Below are positions 51,851 to 63,008 of a stretch of DNA of 64,000 bases, piece by piece. The DNA is taken from NCBI GenBank assembly GCA_013397865.1, contig VZTI01004954.1, positions 472,703 to 536,702 of the forward strand. Reading direction: 5' to 3'. The position numbers and the translations under genes are program-made. The notes under the pieces are model-generated. The model saw nothing but the letters and a program-made list of their open reading frames with translations, had not been told where the DNA came from and did no database searches. How positions within the stretch are numbered: the first letter of the stretch is position 1; each line of letters starts with the position of its first letter. This DNA is from Struthidea cinerea. Taxonomy: Eukaryota > Chordata > Aves > Passeriformes > Corcoracidae.

Positions 51851-53159
51851 TTGATGGGAAGAAATAAAAGGACACTGCATATTTCAGATGGTTGACACAC
51901 AGAGACGCTCTGCGCCTTCTCACGTGGCAACTAAAGATTTTCCTTTTGTTTGAGCTTTCTTAAAAAAAAGAAAAAGACAAAAAGCAGCAAAACCTGGGAG
52001 CACTGGCCCTGTTGCACCACATCCTCCACATGCTGGAAGGTGATGCAGTGGGTGAGGGCAGGAAGAATTTGTCCATAGTTAAGCTGGAAATAGATGCACG
52101 GCAGAGATATCAGCTGGGGTGATGCTGCGGTTTCAAGTAACTCACTGCCAGGTCCCACCTCGCTCATGGCAGCTTATGCCAAGACTTGCAGGAAGCCTCC
52201 TTTGGAGATCTGCCGATGGGTGTCAAGAGGGACCCACCCGAGAGAGAAAACCTTTTTTCTCATGGAGCTAGTGTTTAGCTGCTGGGCATTCTGTTCACCA
52301 GCTTCTCCATGCTTTTATAAATCTGTCTGGTTTAGTGTCTCTTTGCCTGCGTGTCATTCCAGGTAACGTGGGTGGCCAAGGCTCTCATTGCACAGCACAT
52401 CCAAACACAGCCAAGGAAATCTCAATGAACATGAACTTTTTGAAGCCTGAAGCAAGTTTCCTGCTACATGCCATGCCAACTTTGCAGAAAATACTGTATT
52501 TATTTCTTTGGACTTGAAAGTGCATGACAAAGACTCCACTCAACTCCAGGTCCCAGTGGCCAAGTCCCATCCTTCCAGGACCACTGACATGTTGCAAATC
52601 ATCTGTGTCCCACATGAGGAGCTTTGCTCACCCCCAAATCCTCCCAGGAGAGAGAAGTCTTCGGCCCCAGAATCGTAGCACTGCCATCAGGCTCCTTGCA
52701 CTGCATTTCAGCTTAGCTCCCCTCTTCCTTCCTCCACGTCTTTTCCTCTCCCTGTGCAAAGCAAATAAATGCACCTAGAGGTGGTGGAGCCTAAAGACTC
52801 CTTGTTCCAGGTCTGCTTTGTGCTTGGGAAGCTTAAGGCTGCTCTTGACCCATGTGCCAGCCCAGCCTGGCTGCTCTGGGTGCCCAGATGCACAGCAGCC
52901 ACATGGAAATAATCCCTGCATTGACAGGGCAGAAGGAAGTGCTGCTGCTCCTTCCACGCATCTGCTTTGTGCAGGGCTGGGAGTGCAGCTCTCGGATGGC
53001 GTACTCCTGCCTTCTGCCATCTGTCCTCACAGGAGTCAGTCCTTGTTGACACAGCTGAGCCACACATCAGGTCCTTCCTCCCCGTGCCCTCTCCCAGCTC
53101 TGCCTTTCTCCTTCCATTTAATCAGATACATTGAGCCCGTGGCTATGAGAGGAGCTTAG

Positions 53160-53500
53160 GGCTGATTCTCGAAAATCACCATATCAGCTGAAACCATCAC
53201 ATTTGATATTCCATTTACAATGTTTCCAAGGAAACAAAGGCACAGGACATAAATAGATGACTGTTAAACGTTTGTTCACTCACCATGGTCCCCGATAATT
53301 TGCAAAGCAGAAATAGGAATGTTAAATCAACAGCAATAATAAATTTTAATATAGGAAGACCAATATTTTGCTGCAATTAGAAGAAGCATTTGTTCTGACA
53401 TACAGGCAGGCAGTGGCAGGTTATTTATCATTTCCACTTCCAATGTTCAATTTTTCATTTACATAAAAGGCAGCTTTGACTGTGATTCCCAGAAAGTCAC
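53160..53500. promoter_or_regulatory. Candidate conserved non-coding element in Ig4 intron
   Basis: This is AT-rich, repeat-free sequence with paired ATTTACA, ACAATG and AATATT-type strings and several forkhead-like motifs (GTTAAACGTTTG at 53262-53273, AAATCAACAG). No open frame of interest is present. The label rests on texture and motif density only. Confidence 0.25.
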
Positions 53501-53902
53501 GAATGGCCCCCTGCATCAGCAGGGATGCTTGGGATTTACTCATGTGCAGTCAAGTTCCAGGTCCACCTGGAATTCACTGCAGAAGAAGAAAGTAATTTAT
53601 TTCTCCTTAGAAACAAGTAGGGGATGTAGATTGGTTAGGTGTGGGTCATTTCTTACAGAAAAGTAGGAGAAAGCTCACGTGAGCTTCTGAAGTTTTCCCA
53701 AGGATATCCTGTGTGTGAGAACACCCTCCCAGGGCCAAGGGCATTGTAAGCAGTTTTTACCATAACCTGAGCTGCTGCCTCAGAGTTGGTTAAAAATAAT
53801 CTCCAGTGTCAAATCTGCCTTTCCAGCTCCAGCTCAGAGCTGTACACAGTGGTGACAGTGACCCAGTGACCATCCCATGCCTTGGAAGGGAGATACACTT
53901 GG

Positions 53903-53905
53903 TAT

Positions 53906-53948
<43 letters not shown>
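53903..53948. repeat. (TTTA)n microsatellite
   Basis: An uninterrupted run of about eleven TTTA units. It is likely length-polymorphic. It lies in the intron about 1.2 kb before the Ig4/FN1 exon. Confidence 0.97.
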
Positions 53949-55118
53949 GGAGGCCTTATGTCTGATGGATTCACATATTGAATCGTGTTGTTCCTGGCTT
54001 GGTTTTGAGTGGGGCTTTCATCGATGGGTCCCTGTTTGTGAGCAGATGTTACTAAGAAAAGCTGCTTTGCACATTCAAATGGCAAGACAGACCTAATGTG
54101 TCACACAATTGTTTCTGAGTCAGTATTTGCTGGTGTTGTTTTAAAGATATTGAGCTGGCCCTGAACTTGCTCTAGTTGTCCACAGCCATTGCTGGAGGGT
54201 CCTGCAGTGCAGAAAGGGCCTCCAGTTCATGTGGCCACATGTACAAGGACTCTGGTTGTCCCTGTGCAGAGATGGGCACTGTGCTCAGGAATACGCTCAT
54301 ATGGGAGGCTAGTATATGGCTGGTTTTTCCCCCTCCTTTAGGGATGTTTTCCATGGTAGCCAGTGCCTGTTCTTTCTTGGATGGTGAAAACAGCATCTAA
54401 GCCTGATATGGAAGCCCCCAAGAGCAGGCTGCAAGAACTGTTCTGGTTGTTTCCTGGAAGGCAGCAAGCTTTGATGCACCAGCATCAAAAATACACTCGG
54501 AGGTTCTGCAGACAAAACCTGTGACTTGCTCATAAGCTTTGGCTTATGGCGATGGTGTTTCTGGAAGTGCAGAAGCAGGAGCTGAGGCTGTAACCCTGCT
54601 GGATAAATGAGCTAATCCCAGTGTTAGCCTAAAACAGCTCTAATGTGCTATAATGCAATTAGAGCATCACTAGAGGGCTTTCTGGCTGTGTTTGATTAGA
54701 CTTGGCTTAGCAACCGTGTGCGGTGCCTGGATGGGTCTCACTGGTGTGTACTGGAGCTAAGCCAGTTAAAGCTCTTTTGAGTGTGTGGATGCACTTGCCA
54801 CAGAGCTGGCTCTGTAGTGTGGCTGGGATCTTCCTGAATCCACACCTTTAGATCCTGCTGGTCCCTTTCCCACCCTGTGTCCACATCTGGCTGTACTTGA
54901 ACCACAGTATCTACAGGTTGAGACAGACAATCTGCCCAGTCACGGGTTCCAGGGAATGATGCATCCACCTCCTGGACTTTCCTTACCCCAAAGCACCAGC
55001 CCACAGCTTCCTGAAAGCTTTCTGTGGAAATAGAGGCCATGGGATACCCTGCCATGAGAGCCAGCATGGGGACCATGGCAGTCAGTGTAATGACTGTCCC
55101 CCTCATGTCCCCACACAG

Positions 55119-55366
55119 CACTCTCTCCATCTACGGGATCAACCAGGCGGATGAGGCCATCTACCAGTGCCTGGCCGAGAACAGCGCAGGCTCCACGCAG
55201 GCCAGTGCCCGCCTCACCGTGCTGTGGGCTGATGGGCTGCCCAGCCCTCCTCAGGGTGTAAAGGCAGAGACTGTCTCTGCAACCACCATCCAGGTGTCCT
55301 GGGAAAAGCCCCTGCAGAACACCAAGGAGATCATTGGCTACGTGCTGCACATCCGGAAAGCTGCAG
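55119..55366 (+). CDS. IGDCC3: IGDCC3 exon, second half of Ig4 fused to first half of FNIII 1
   Basis: The exon is 248 bases, entering in phase 2 (base C completes AGC, Ser) after CCCACACAG and leaving in phase 1 before GTACGG, a weaker donor. It reads STLSIYGINQADEAIYQC with the F-strand Cys (residue 264), then LAENSAGSTQASARLTVLW (Ig4 G strand). It passes without an intron into FNIII domain 1: the proline-rich start GLPSPPQGV and the B-strand Trp in IQVSWEKP, followed by NTKEIIGYVLHIRKAA. The last segment is a strong IGDCC3 signature. There is no intron at the Ig4/FN1 boundary, unlike the other domain boundaries. Confidence 0.95.
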
Positions 55367-55915
55367 GTACGGTGCTACCCCCGCTGCCCAGAGCACCCTC
55401 AGACTTCCCGTAATTTAGCAACACGGCCCGCTAGGTAAAACCAGGTCTGCACTGCAGTGGTCCATGCTGCCATCAGTGTTGTCCATCACCTCCCAGTTTG
55501 TGAAGAGCAGAGATGAGGCTGTAAATACACTGTAAATACCTGCAAATACTAAATATACCATTGTAAATATCAAAAGGGTGGGGAGGGTGAACGCACATAC
55601 TCAAATCTTGCTGCCCACGTAGCTCTCTGGCAAAGCACACAAAAATCACAGATTCAGAGAATCACAGAATGGATTGGGTTATAAGGGGCCTTAAGGATCA
55701 TCCAGTTCCAACCCCTGCCACAGGCAGGAACATCTTGCCCTAGACCAGGTTGCTCAAAGCCTTATTCAACCTGGTCTTGAAATGTAAGCAGAAATGTGTG
55801 TGAGCAGGTACATATCCACCCCAGGGACCAAAATTACTGCTTGCAACATCTATTTATTCTCTTTATCTCTTGCAAAGCCTAGCACTGCTGAGTTCTCTCT
55901 CCCTTTGCATTTCAG
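55367..55915 (+). other. IGDCC3: IGDCC3 intron within FN1, mostly CR1
   Basis: This 549-base phase-1 intron runs from GTACGG to GCATTTCAG. About a quarter of it is a minus-strand CR1 fragment (55650-55784). The remainder shows no feature. Confidence 0.88.
55650..55784 (-). mobile_element. CR1 LINE 3' fragment, minus strand
   Basis: It begins with ATTCAGAGAATCACAGAATG (reverse complement of the CR1 terminal repeat) and follows with GGATTGGGTTATAAGGGGCC, CATCCAGTTCCAACCCCTGC, and CTAGACCAGGTTGCTCAAAG. It then breaks off after CTGGTCTTGAAATG. It is short and 5'-truncated. Confidence 0.93.
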
Positions 55916-56080
55916 ATCCCATAGAGATGGAGTACCAGGAGGCTGTTAGCAAGAGCACCTTCCAGCAGCTAGTGACTGATCTGGAGCCCTCGACCAGCTA
56001 CAGCTTTTATATAAAGGCTTACACCTCCCGGGGTGCCAGCAAAGCCTCAGAAGTGACGGTGGTGAGCACGCTGGGTGAAG
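55916..56080 (+). CDS. IGDCC3: IGDCC3 exon, second half of FNIII domain 1
   Basis: The exon is 165 bases (55 codons), phase 1 at both ends, from GCATTTCAG to GTAAGG. It reads DPIEMEYQEAVSKSTFQQL, then the FNIII core LEPSTSYSFYIKAY, where the L..L.P.T.Y.F...A pattern marks the E-F strands, and ends SEVTVVSTLGE. This completes the FN1 domain. The segment EYQEAVSKSTF is close to invariant in IGDCC3 as I recall it, which makes this one of the clearest family identifiers in the window. Confidence 0.96.
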
Positions 56081-58401
56081 GTAAGGAATGCTTTGTGCAG
56101 GGACCCTCAGATGCCGACACCTGCTGTGCATAGCAGCAGTGCCGGTCACCCCAACACTGCCCTACAGCGCTGTGGCACTGTAGCCTGTGGTGTTGATGCT
56201 CCTTGTTCCTGCTGCTCCTCGTACTCTGGGATATTGTGTAAAACTCACTTGTATTGTTGCAGGGGGGTTGACTGATTAAACACAGCATCGCCTCTCCCAG
56301 CTGATGTTGTAGCAGGGGGTGAGTGCAAACCTGCCTGGCCTTGTGCATTGCAGCTGCTCTGGGCTGTTCCTAAACTCCTTGCTAAATGCAGACTTCCTGC
56401 TCAAGCAGCATCTTAGCATCTTCCAGCAGCTCTGGTACTCACAGCTCTTACTTGATAGGTGCCACACTTTTAAAGATTTTATTATTTTCTGCTCTATCCT
56501 GGGAAAATCACACTAGAGCTGAGCTGTCCTGACCTATAAATCCCTACCCTGGAGCAGCTTTCTGTTTCAGTGGGAAGTTAGGGTGATCTCTAAGGCTTTT
56601 TTTTCCCTGACTTGGCCACCAGTTAGCTTCCCCAGTAAGACAGTGGGTGTTTTAATACAGGACCCTTGCACACAGGTACCAGGCAGAAACCACAGCCTCA
56701 GTGTTATCTGTCAGAATTGGAAGAATATTTTCCTAGAGAATCATCTATTTCTGAATCCTGGCTTGTCTCAGATATGGAGACTAATTTCTTAGGAAACATT
56801 CTCATGAACATTCAGTAATTATGAATTTCCAGTGGAGAGGGCCGTGGGTGTGAGGATATTACTTAGGATCAAATGGAAAAGTGTGTTGACTTCCAGGTGG
56901 GGGATCCAGTTCTCATTCTGTTCTCAGCCCTTGCACATATTTATTACAGAATTTAAGCAAAAACACCAGTAAATCCTCACCTGCTGGGTTGTCGCTCTGC
57001 AAGTTTATTTTCCTTGGTACTGTGCAGGGAATCAGTCACCCTTGGAGTTTGTTTTTCCTCCCAATTTAGAGGCATAAGGATGGGCTAAGGCAAAGCTTGA
57101 AACTCCTTGACCCGATACTCTGAGTTCAGCCCCAGGAGCTACAAGCCAGCCATGCTCTATAGAGTTTGGTGACTCTGCAGAAGTCCAGGTCAAGTGAGAG
57201 AGGACTTTTTGTCATTATTACTTAAAATCATGACAGGAATAGTTAGGTATCTGGTAATGGAATCATAAATTTCCTGGCTCTCTGAAGGTATCTCTGTCCT
57301 GCTATCCTTTAAAAAAGGCTTGTCTTGTGTAACAAAGCTTAAGGAATTAGCTCTCCGTAGATGATGGACACTTGCTTGGTTCAGATCACTCAACCCCAGC
57401 CTGTGTTTGCCTTGTAGGAAGGTAAAAAGATATTTAAAAGCCCCAGTTCTGGCTTCATTTGTTTGCTTTGCTTCACTTGGGTGCCTGTTGCCTTCTGCTC
57501 ACAGAGGAGAGCGGCTCAGAGAGCCAGGGCCCAGTGGCTTTTGTCACCAAATTTAGGTTTCACTGCAGATCTGTCTCTTCTCGGGGCCAAGCCATTTCAC
57601 CCTGTGCCCTCCCAACATGCACAGGAGAGCTGTGTCTACTCTGAGCTTGGGAACCCCTGGATCTGTGCTAACAACCTCAGAAAAGGATGGATTTTCCAAG
57701 ATGCCATATCCAGCAGCCAGGGACTGCTCAGTGGAGCCAGGGCAGCAGAGATGCTTCCAGCTGGAGACTGGAGTAACCATGTTATGCTGGTGTTGTTTGG
57801 AGCAGGAATATGAAATATTCCTCAGAAAACAGAGGAGCAGGGTTACTTCTGGCTCGGGGCCATCAGCTTTTCAGGGCTGGCGATACACTGAGAGCATGCT
57901 TGGCTGAAGCCTCCGATGCTTTGAGACACAGTGCTCCTTCCTTTGTGCCAGTACTGATTTTGGATGGAAAGTAGAAGGGAAGACACTGTAGAGAAGGGAC
58001 CCAAGTGAACCTTGTCCTCCTCCATAAACCTCACTCTCTGGGAAGGCCCTCCTGCCTCCTCCCTGTCATTCTCCTTTACGCCATTTCACAAATGCCATGG
58101 TATTTTAAATCTCAAATGCTCTCTGCTTCATTAAGCAGCACACACTCCTTGTTCTTGTCTTTTAATGCTTTTTAGGGTTTTCTCCAGGACTTTTTGACAT
58201 TTCTCTAGGATGAAGACTGTTCCTTTAGTCATCTTCGGCTAAAGACACCTTCAAGAAGAAAGTTGAAATGACCTGGGGAAAATTCCAAACAGCACGGAAG
58301 AGGAAAACAAGTATCCCAGCCCTTAGCATGAGGGAGATGCCTCACTTATACTAGCTCCATATTATGTCTAATATATACTTCTGTGAAGCACCTATCTGCT
58401 G

Positions 58402-58427
58402 GTGTGTGTACATATATTTACACACAC
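58402..58427. repeat. Inverted repeat of GTGTGTGTA / TACACACAC
   Basis: Nine-base arms (58402-58410 and 58419-58427) flank an eight-base AT-rich loop. It probably arises from a drifting TG/CA microsatellite and not from selected structure. Confidence 0.55.
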
Positions 58428-58522
58428 ACAGATATATTCCATTGTATACACTTATCTGTGTAATCACATTATAAACAGCACATGCATTCTGCGAGTGCAT
58501 TTACCTATAATCAGTATTATAC

Positions 58523-58545
58523 ATATATATATATATATATATATA
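58523..58545. repeat. (AT)n microsatellite
   Basis: A pure AT dinucleotide run of about eleven units within an AT-rich part of the intron. Confidence 0.95.
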
Positions 58546-60232
58546 CTCAAAGTTTGAATAAATACGATATATTCCATACTTTGAAGGAGAGATATTCTTG
58601 TGGTTTTTATTAAATGTAAGGCTCTGCAACCATAAAATAAAGCCAACTCTTCACAAATCAGGATGGCCCACATCAGTGTTTCTTTGTCCATGGGATAATG
58701 TGATAATTTCCCTTTCTGTGATGTTTTCACCCGTGGCTGGAAAAGTGATACTTTAAGCAAGGGTCCAACTTCTCAGAGCGGGGATTTTGCCCTAGAGGGA
58801 ATTGGGAGAATGAGAAAAAAGGAGTATTTAATTGGATTGCAAAAATACACAGCCTTGGGAGGAATGGCACATTCTGATATAAATAGACTTTACTCTGTGT
58901 TTTGCACTCAGGAATTGTTAAGTTCAGCCTTCCCAGCAATGAAATGCACATCAGAATAAATCCTAGCAAGAAGGAGTACTTCAGCCCATTTTTTCCCCCA
59001 TTGGCAGCACTCAGGCAGGATGGGATCTCATTTATGTGACCCAGGACACTGGGTCTTTCCTCCCGAGTCCACGTGGAGATACGCAGCAATCAGCAGGGAC
59101 TTGTTCATCTCCATGGGCTTACTCAGAAGACATCAAGCAAAGCTCCTGCAGCCTGAAGGAGGGCATCACTTTAGGAAGAGGCAGGATTGCCCAGACCCTC
59201 CTGCTCAGCTGGAGAGGCATCCATCCTTCCTCTAAATCTCCTTGTGGGAAAGCTTGAGCTCTCAGTACCTGGGAAAAGGCAAATGGTTGTGCTGTGCAGT
59301 TTTACTGTTAAATTGAGGAAATGCCCTTTTTAGCTCTCATCAGTCTTAGACTGACATGGCCACATTTCATCTGCTTTTCCCCATTGCTCACTAATGGTTG
59401 CGCTGAACTCTCTGCCAAAGGCCAGGTTTGCACTGCTCATCCTTAGAGACCCTTGGGGGAGAAACAAGCCAGAAAGCAGCTTCGGTCCTGTGCAAGCCCA
59501 GCAGTCCTTGTATTTGGAACTGCTGAGCTTCTAATCATGTGGGATTGGAAAAATAGCTCTACCTCAAAGCTTGGAGGCTGCTGGAGAAGTAGGGCTGTTC
59601 TGCTGGATGATTTTGCTGTAGAGTGAGCTGAGCTTGGTGCCTGCTGCCCAAAAACTCTCCTCCCTCCAGGTGCCAGTGCTGGAGCAGAGCCCTGGGCAGG
59701 GCAGAGCCTGCAGCACCTCATGCTTTGCACTTTCTGGATGGTGCCAAAGGCTGGGGAACTGATGGGAGAGTTTAGTCTGGGGGTGTCTTGGGGAAATGAG
59801 GAAAAAATCATCAATGAAATGTCCTGCTGAGACACATCTGGTATTGGTGTGATCAGTGTAGGAGAAAGGGAGGGAGGGGGAAATGTGGACTGTATGCCCC
59901 AGTGCTGCCCAGGGCATGAGGCTGGGTTTGGGGCAGAGCCAGCTTTGGAAAACCCAGGTATCACAAGAAAATTGGCTTTGATTTGCAGATCTTTGCCTCT
60001 CAAGCCAGACCGATGGGGCAGGATGGGGCCAGGCAGCTTTTTGGGGACCTGGAGAGGGAATGGTCTGACCCCCTCTGCAGCACATCCCGAGAATAAGGAC
60101 AGGGTTTTGGGGCATTTACTGGAGCATGTTCCTGGTGGACTTAGAATCAGCAGCAGGGACATCTTCCCAGCTAACCCTGTGTGTGCCCCTAAGGCCAGGT
60201 AAGTGCCTGCCTCCCAAAACAAGCCAGCCCCA

Positions 60233-60286
60233 GCTGTGCAGGGATCTCGAGCTGTGCAGCGATCTCGGGCTGCTCAGCTGTTCAGG
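60233..60286. repeat. 18-base tandem repeat, two to three copies
   Basis: GCTGTGCAGGGATCTCGA (60233-60250) is followed directly by GCTGTGCAGCGATCTCGG (60251-60268), 16 of 18 identical. A third, more diverged copy starts GCTGCTCAG at 60269. It lies about 550 bases before the FN2 exon. Confidence 0.8.
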
Positions 60287-60818
60287 GCTGTTGATGAAGA
60301 TGCCTCTGTTCTCTCCTGAGTCCCCAGCACAGTCACAAACCTCTCTCCTAAAGATGATGAGGAAAGCAAGCCCCCTGCAAGCCAGTGCAGGTACCTAGCC
60401 CACTTTTAAGATGGATGTCTCCAGCTCCATCCCATCTGGTTGCTTCCTCCAGGAAGGGGGGATTAATCACTCTGAAAGGTCTGTGCCTCAGGGTGAGGGC
60501 AAAAAATTGGAATTTGAGAATGCATTACCAAAGTCACTGCATTCCTGCCCTGACCCAGCCAGGCTGAGCATCAGATTGCAACCAAAGTATAAAAGTAGCT
60601 TCTGCTTGCTGATCTGAGCAGAGGGAACCCTTGGAAACTCCTGCAGCTCCCTGAAGAAGTTCAAAGCTGTTAAACCAGATTCTGGTCTGCTCAGATTTTT
60701 CTCAGTCTCAGCTGGCACATTCTTTGGTGCAGTGACTGCAGGGAAAGGCTGCTGGGGAATTTCTCATCACACAGACCGAAAAAGCACATGCAACCCACTG
60801 TCTCTCTCTCTGTTTCAG

Positions 60819-61007
60819 TCCCAGCCATGCCATCCCTCTTTATTAAAGTCATTAACAGCACCACTGTGCAGGCGACATGGGAGCCCTCCATCAAACTGGG
60901 CCAGCACAAAGGCTTCAAGCTGTATTACCGCAAAGTCCACCTCTCCCAGTACACAGGTCCAGTGCTCCTGGCCAGCAACGTCACTGCCTACAACATTACC
61001 CACCTGG
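60819..61007 (+). CDS. IGDCC3: IGDCC3 exon, first half of FNIII domain 2
   Basis: The exon is 189 bases (63 codons), phase 1 at both ends, preceded by a strong (CT)n pyrimidine tract and GTTTCAG, and followed by GTGAGT. It reads VPAMPSLFIKVINSTTVQAT, then the B-strand Trp (WEPS), then KGFKLYYRK (C strands) and ends YNITHL. Three sequons are present: Asn397 (NST), Asn438 (NVT) and Asn443 (NIT). This exon is the least conserved part of the ectodomain relative to the mammalian protein as I remember it, but frame, phase and position fix its identity. Confidence 0.93.
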
Positions 61008-61265
61008 GTGAGTATGGTGACACCTTCATCCAAGTCCCCTCCCCGCCCCGTCACGATTAGCAGGAGAGAGCTCGAATGTGCAGCCCAACCCCTTAACGCT
61101 GCAGCTCTGCCCCAGGTTTTGTGGGTGCTTTCCCAGCAACAGGTACTTGTTTGCAGCATCTTGTGTGTATTTGGTAAGATACTCTTTTCCCAAATAAGTG
61201 TCACTGGGGGAGATGAGGCTCGTGGTTACATCTGAACTGTCCCTCTTGTGTCCCCCCCCGGGCAG
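61008..61265 (+). other. IGDCC3: IGDCC3 intron within FN2
   Basis: This 258-base phase-1 intron runs from GTGAGT to a C-rich tract ending in GGGCAG. Nothing else is seen in it. Confidence 0.88.
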
Positions 61266-61370
61266 ACGCATCGGTGGTTTATGAAGTCAAGCTCCTCGCC
61301 TACAACCAGCACGGAGACGGAAACTCCACTGTCCGCTTCGTGTCCCTGAGGGAAACTGTGGAAAGGACAG
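61266..61370 (+). CDS. IGDCC3: IGDCC3 exon, second half of FNIII domain 2
   Basis: The exon is 105 bases (35 codons), phase 1 at both ends, from GGGCAG to GTGAGA. It reads DASVVYEVKLLAYNQHGDGN, which is the Y.V.L.A.N..G.G pattern of FNIII F-G strands, followed by STVRFVSLRE. Asn467 is in an NST sequon. VYEVKLLAYNQHGDGN matches my memory of mammalian IGDCC3 exactly or nearly so. It is the last extracellular domain; no third FNIII domain follows, which excludes IGDCC4, PRTG, DCC and NEO1. Confidence 0.95.
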
Positions 61371-62359
61371 GTGAGATGGGACCTGGGTCTCAGTGCTGGT
61401 TTGGGAAACAGCTCTGCAGGAAGGTGGTGAGGCCAGACACATCCTGTGTGCCCCCTGTGGCACTACCCTCATTTCACCTTCAGCACTCACTTATTTTCAG
61501 CATCACAAATAATGCTGAGGCAAAACTCTGCAGGGCTGGGAGCACCTGGATGGCTTTTTTACCAATGGGGAGAAGACAAACCAAATGTTTTGCACACGCC
61601 AGGTTTGTCCCCTAAGCTTGAGCCAGAGGTGAGGAACATGAACAACCCCCCATGCATAAGGTAAAAGCTGCCATTCTCAGGTGAGACGTGGTGCACTGAG
61701 CATCTTTGCTCTGCTGGAGCTCTCCTGACCTTCACTGGTCAAAAGGGAGGACACGTGGCTCTGGAAAGGGAAATGGCTGCAGAGCGTGAGCCCTGCATTA
61801 CATGGCAGCAAAAGAGAAACCTCTAGAGGGAATCTCTTAACTGATCACACCTTTCATATTCATCTATGTGTAAAAAACATCCTGCTGCTCTTGGAAGCCT
61901 TTTAAGCCTCCAGTGGGAATATCTTCAAGAGATAGTTATTACTCTTCTGTCTGTGCTGGAGTAAATACTAATCTCATTGGCATCTGTCTACTCCATCAGG
62001 TTTCAGCCTGCTCTGGTGTGGTGGCTGCCTCTTACCTCCCACCTCAGCATGGGGGATTGCAAAAATTAACATCAGAGTGGGTTTTTTTCATTAATTGTGT
62101 CTAATGACAGCAGCCAGGTAATGGGGCTGGCTCACTACAGACATTCCAGCCCTGTGCTTGCTGTGTCTCCCCTCCTGGGGTGCTGGGAGCAAGGGAGGTG
62201 CATAGGCAGGCAGCGACCCCCCTGCTTTCCATGTGGTTCTCCTCTTCCTGTACACAGCTCCCAGCACTGCCCAAGACTCTGACTTTGACTCTGGCCAAAA
62301 GCTGGAGGAGCAATAGAAGAGTAGCACCACTGACCTCCCTCTTTGCTTTTTCCTGGCAG
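61371..62359 (+). other. IGDCC3: IGDCC3 intron before the transmembrane exon
   Basis: This 989-base phase-1 intron runs from GTGAGA to TCCTGGCAG. I see no repeat or coding feature. In particular, there is no extra FNIII-like exon. Confidence 0.88.
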
Positions 62360-62498
62360 TGCTGAATCCTCCCTGTGACTGCATGAAGGATGAGCAGAAC
62401 AATAAAACCTCCACGACGGGCATCATCATCGGGATCCACATCGGTGTCACGTGCATCATATTCTGCATCCTCTTCCTTATGTTTGGGTACCGAGGAAG
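62360..62498 (+). CDS. IGDCC3: IGDCC3 exon, juxtamembrane and transmembrane segment
   Basis: The exon is 139 bases, entering in phase 1 and leaving in phase 2 before GTAGGG. It encodes the extracellular stalk VLNPPCDCMKDEQNNKTSTT, with a CDC pair (residues 488 and 490) and an NKT sequon at Asn497. The membrane helix follows at about residues 503-526 (GIIIGIHIGVTCIIFCILFL and beyond), then the basic stop-transfer YRGR. The helix holds two Cys (514 and 518). IGIHIGVTCIIFC is shared with family members and sets the membrane orientation as type I. Confidence 0.96.
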
Positions 62499-62716
62499 GT
62501 AGGGATGCTCATGCCACTGCTCACAAGGGGTGGTGGTCCCTGGTACTGTCGGTGTGCCCACCTGAGTCTCACATCCCCAGTGCAGTGTTAGACTTTATAG
62601 GATAGATTGAAGGATGAAGGAATGTAGCACAGGGATAAGGCAGACACTGGCTTGCGGGAAGGAGTAGAGGAGGAACCACCTCTCTCACTCTCAGGCTCCG
62701 TCTCTTTATTTTTCAG
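62499..62716 (+). other. IGDCC3: IGDCC3 intron after the transmembrane exon
   Basis: A 218-base phase-2 intron from GTAGGG to a T-rich acceptor ATTTTTCAG. No feature is seen in it. Confidence 0.88.
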
Positions 62717-62924
62717 GCTGCTGATGTGCAAAAATGTGCAGGAGCAGCTGTCAACCCCGCAGATCCCCCGGAGCCAGCGGAGCACCACGGGCCTTGTCCT
62801 GAATGGGGCCACTCGTAGGGACAGGGATGACCGGGACTTGAACGGAAAGCAGCTGGATATGAATGAGCTGGAGAGGTTATTTCCAGCATCCCCATCCCAG
62901 GAGCAGCAGGAGAAGGGAATAATG
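62717..62924 (+). CDS. IGDCC3: IGDCC3 exon, membrane-proximal cytoplasmic tail
   Basis: The exon is 208 bases. A single G completes the split Arg codon, and the exon ends in phase 0 after ATG before GTAAGT. It reads LLMCKNVQEQLSTPQIPRSQ, continues through a charged Arg/Asp-rich stretch, and then has QLDMNELERLFPAS (residues 574-587), a short amphipathic helix-like motif also present in mammalian IGDCC3 as I recall it. No kinase, PDZ-ligand or SH2/SH3 consensus stands out. The tail lacks the long P1-P3 motif region of DCC and neogenin. Confidence 0.93.
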
Positions 62925-63008
62925 GTAAGTTCAGCAGGATGGGAGCACACCTGACTGTGCATCTGTGAGCTGTCACTGTCACTGCATTGTCCCCCTTTCT
63001 CTCTCCAG
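62925..63008 (+). other. IGDCC3: IGDCC3 last intron
   Basis: This 84-base phase-0 intron, close to the minimum size seen in birds, runs from GTAAGT to CTCTCTCCAG. Retention would add only two codons (VS) before continuing in frame through QQDGSTP... to the TGA at 62952, so a retained form would end early. Confidence 0.88.

Larger units (their letters stand above)
46138..55118 (+). other. IGDCC3: IGDCC3 intron within Ig4
   Basis: This is the largest complete intron (9.0 kb), phase 2, from GTAAGT to CACACAG. No CR1 or LTR was recognised. It holds a (TTTA)n microsatellite (53903-53948), a CpG-richer block (51480-51800), and AT-rich non-repetitive blocks around 48720-48890, 49240-49520 and 53160-53500. 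Short open frames on both strands lack domains. Confidence 0.85.
56081..60818 (+). other. IGDCC3: IGDCC3 intron between FN1 and FN2
   Basis: This 4.7-kb phase-1 intron runs from GTAAGG to CTGTTTCAG. It holds an (AT)n run (58523-58545), a TG/CA inverted repeat (58402-58427), an 18-base tandem repeat (60233-60286) and a (CT)n stretch just before the acceptor. On the minus strand, overlapping frames at 59443-60222 stay open for up to 259 codons, without any recognisable domain. Confidence 0.85.

Noticed and set aside
60732..61235. 167-codon plus-strand frame across the FN2 exon
   Set aside because: It is out of frame with the FNIII sequence and crosses the donor at 61008.
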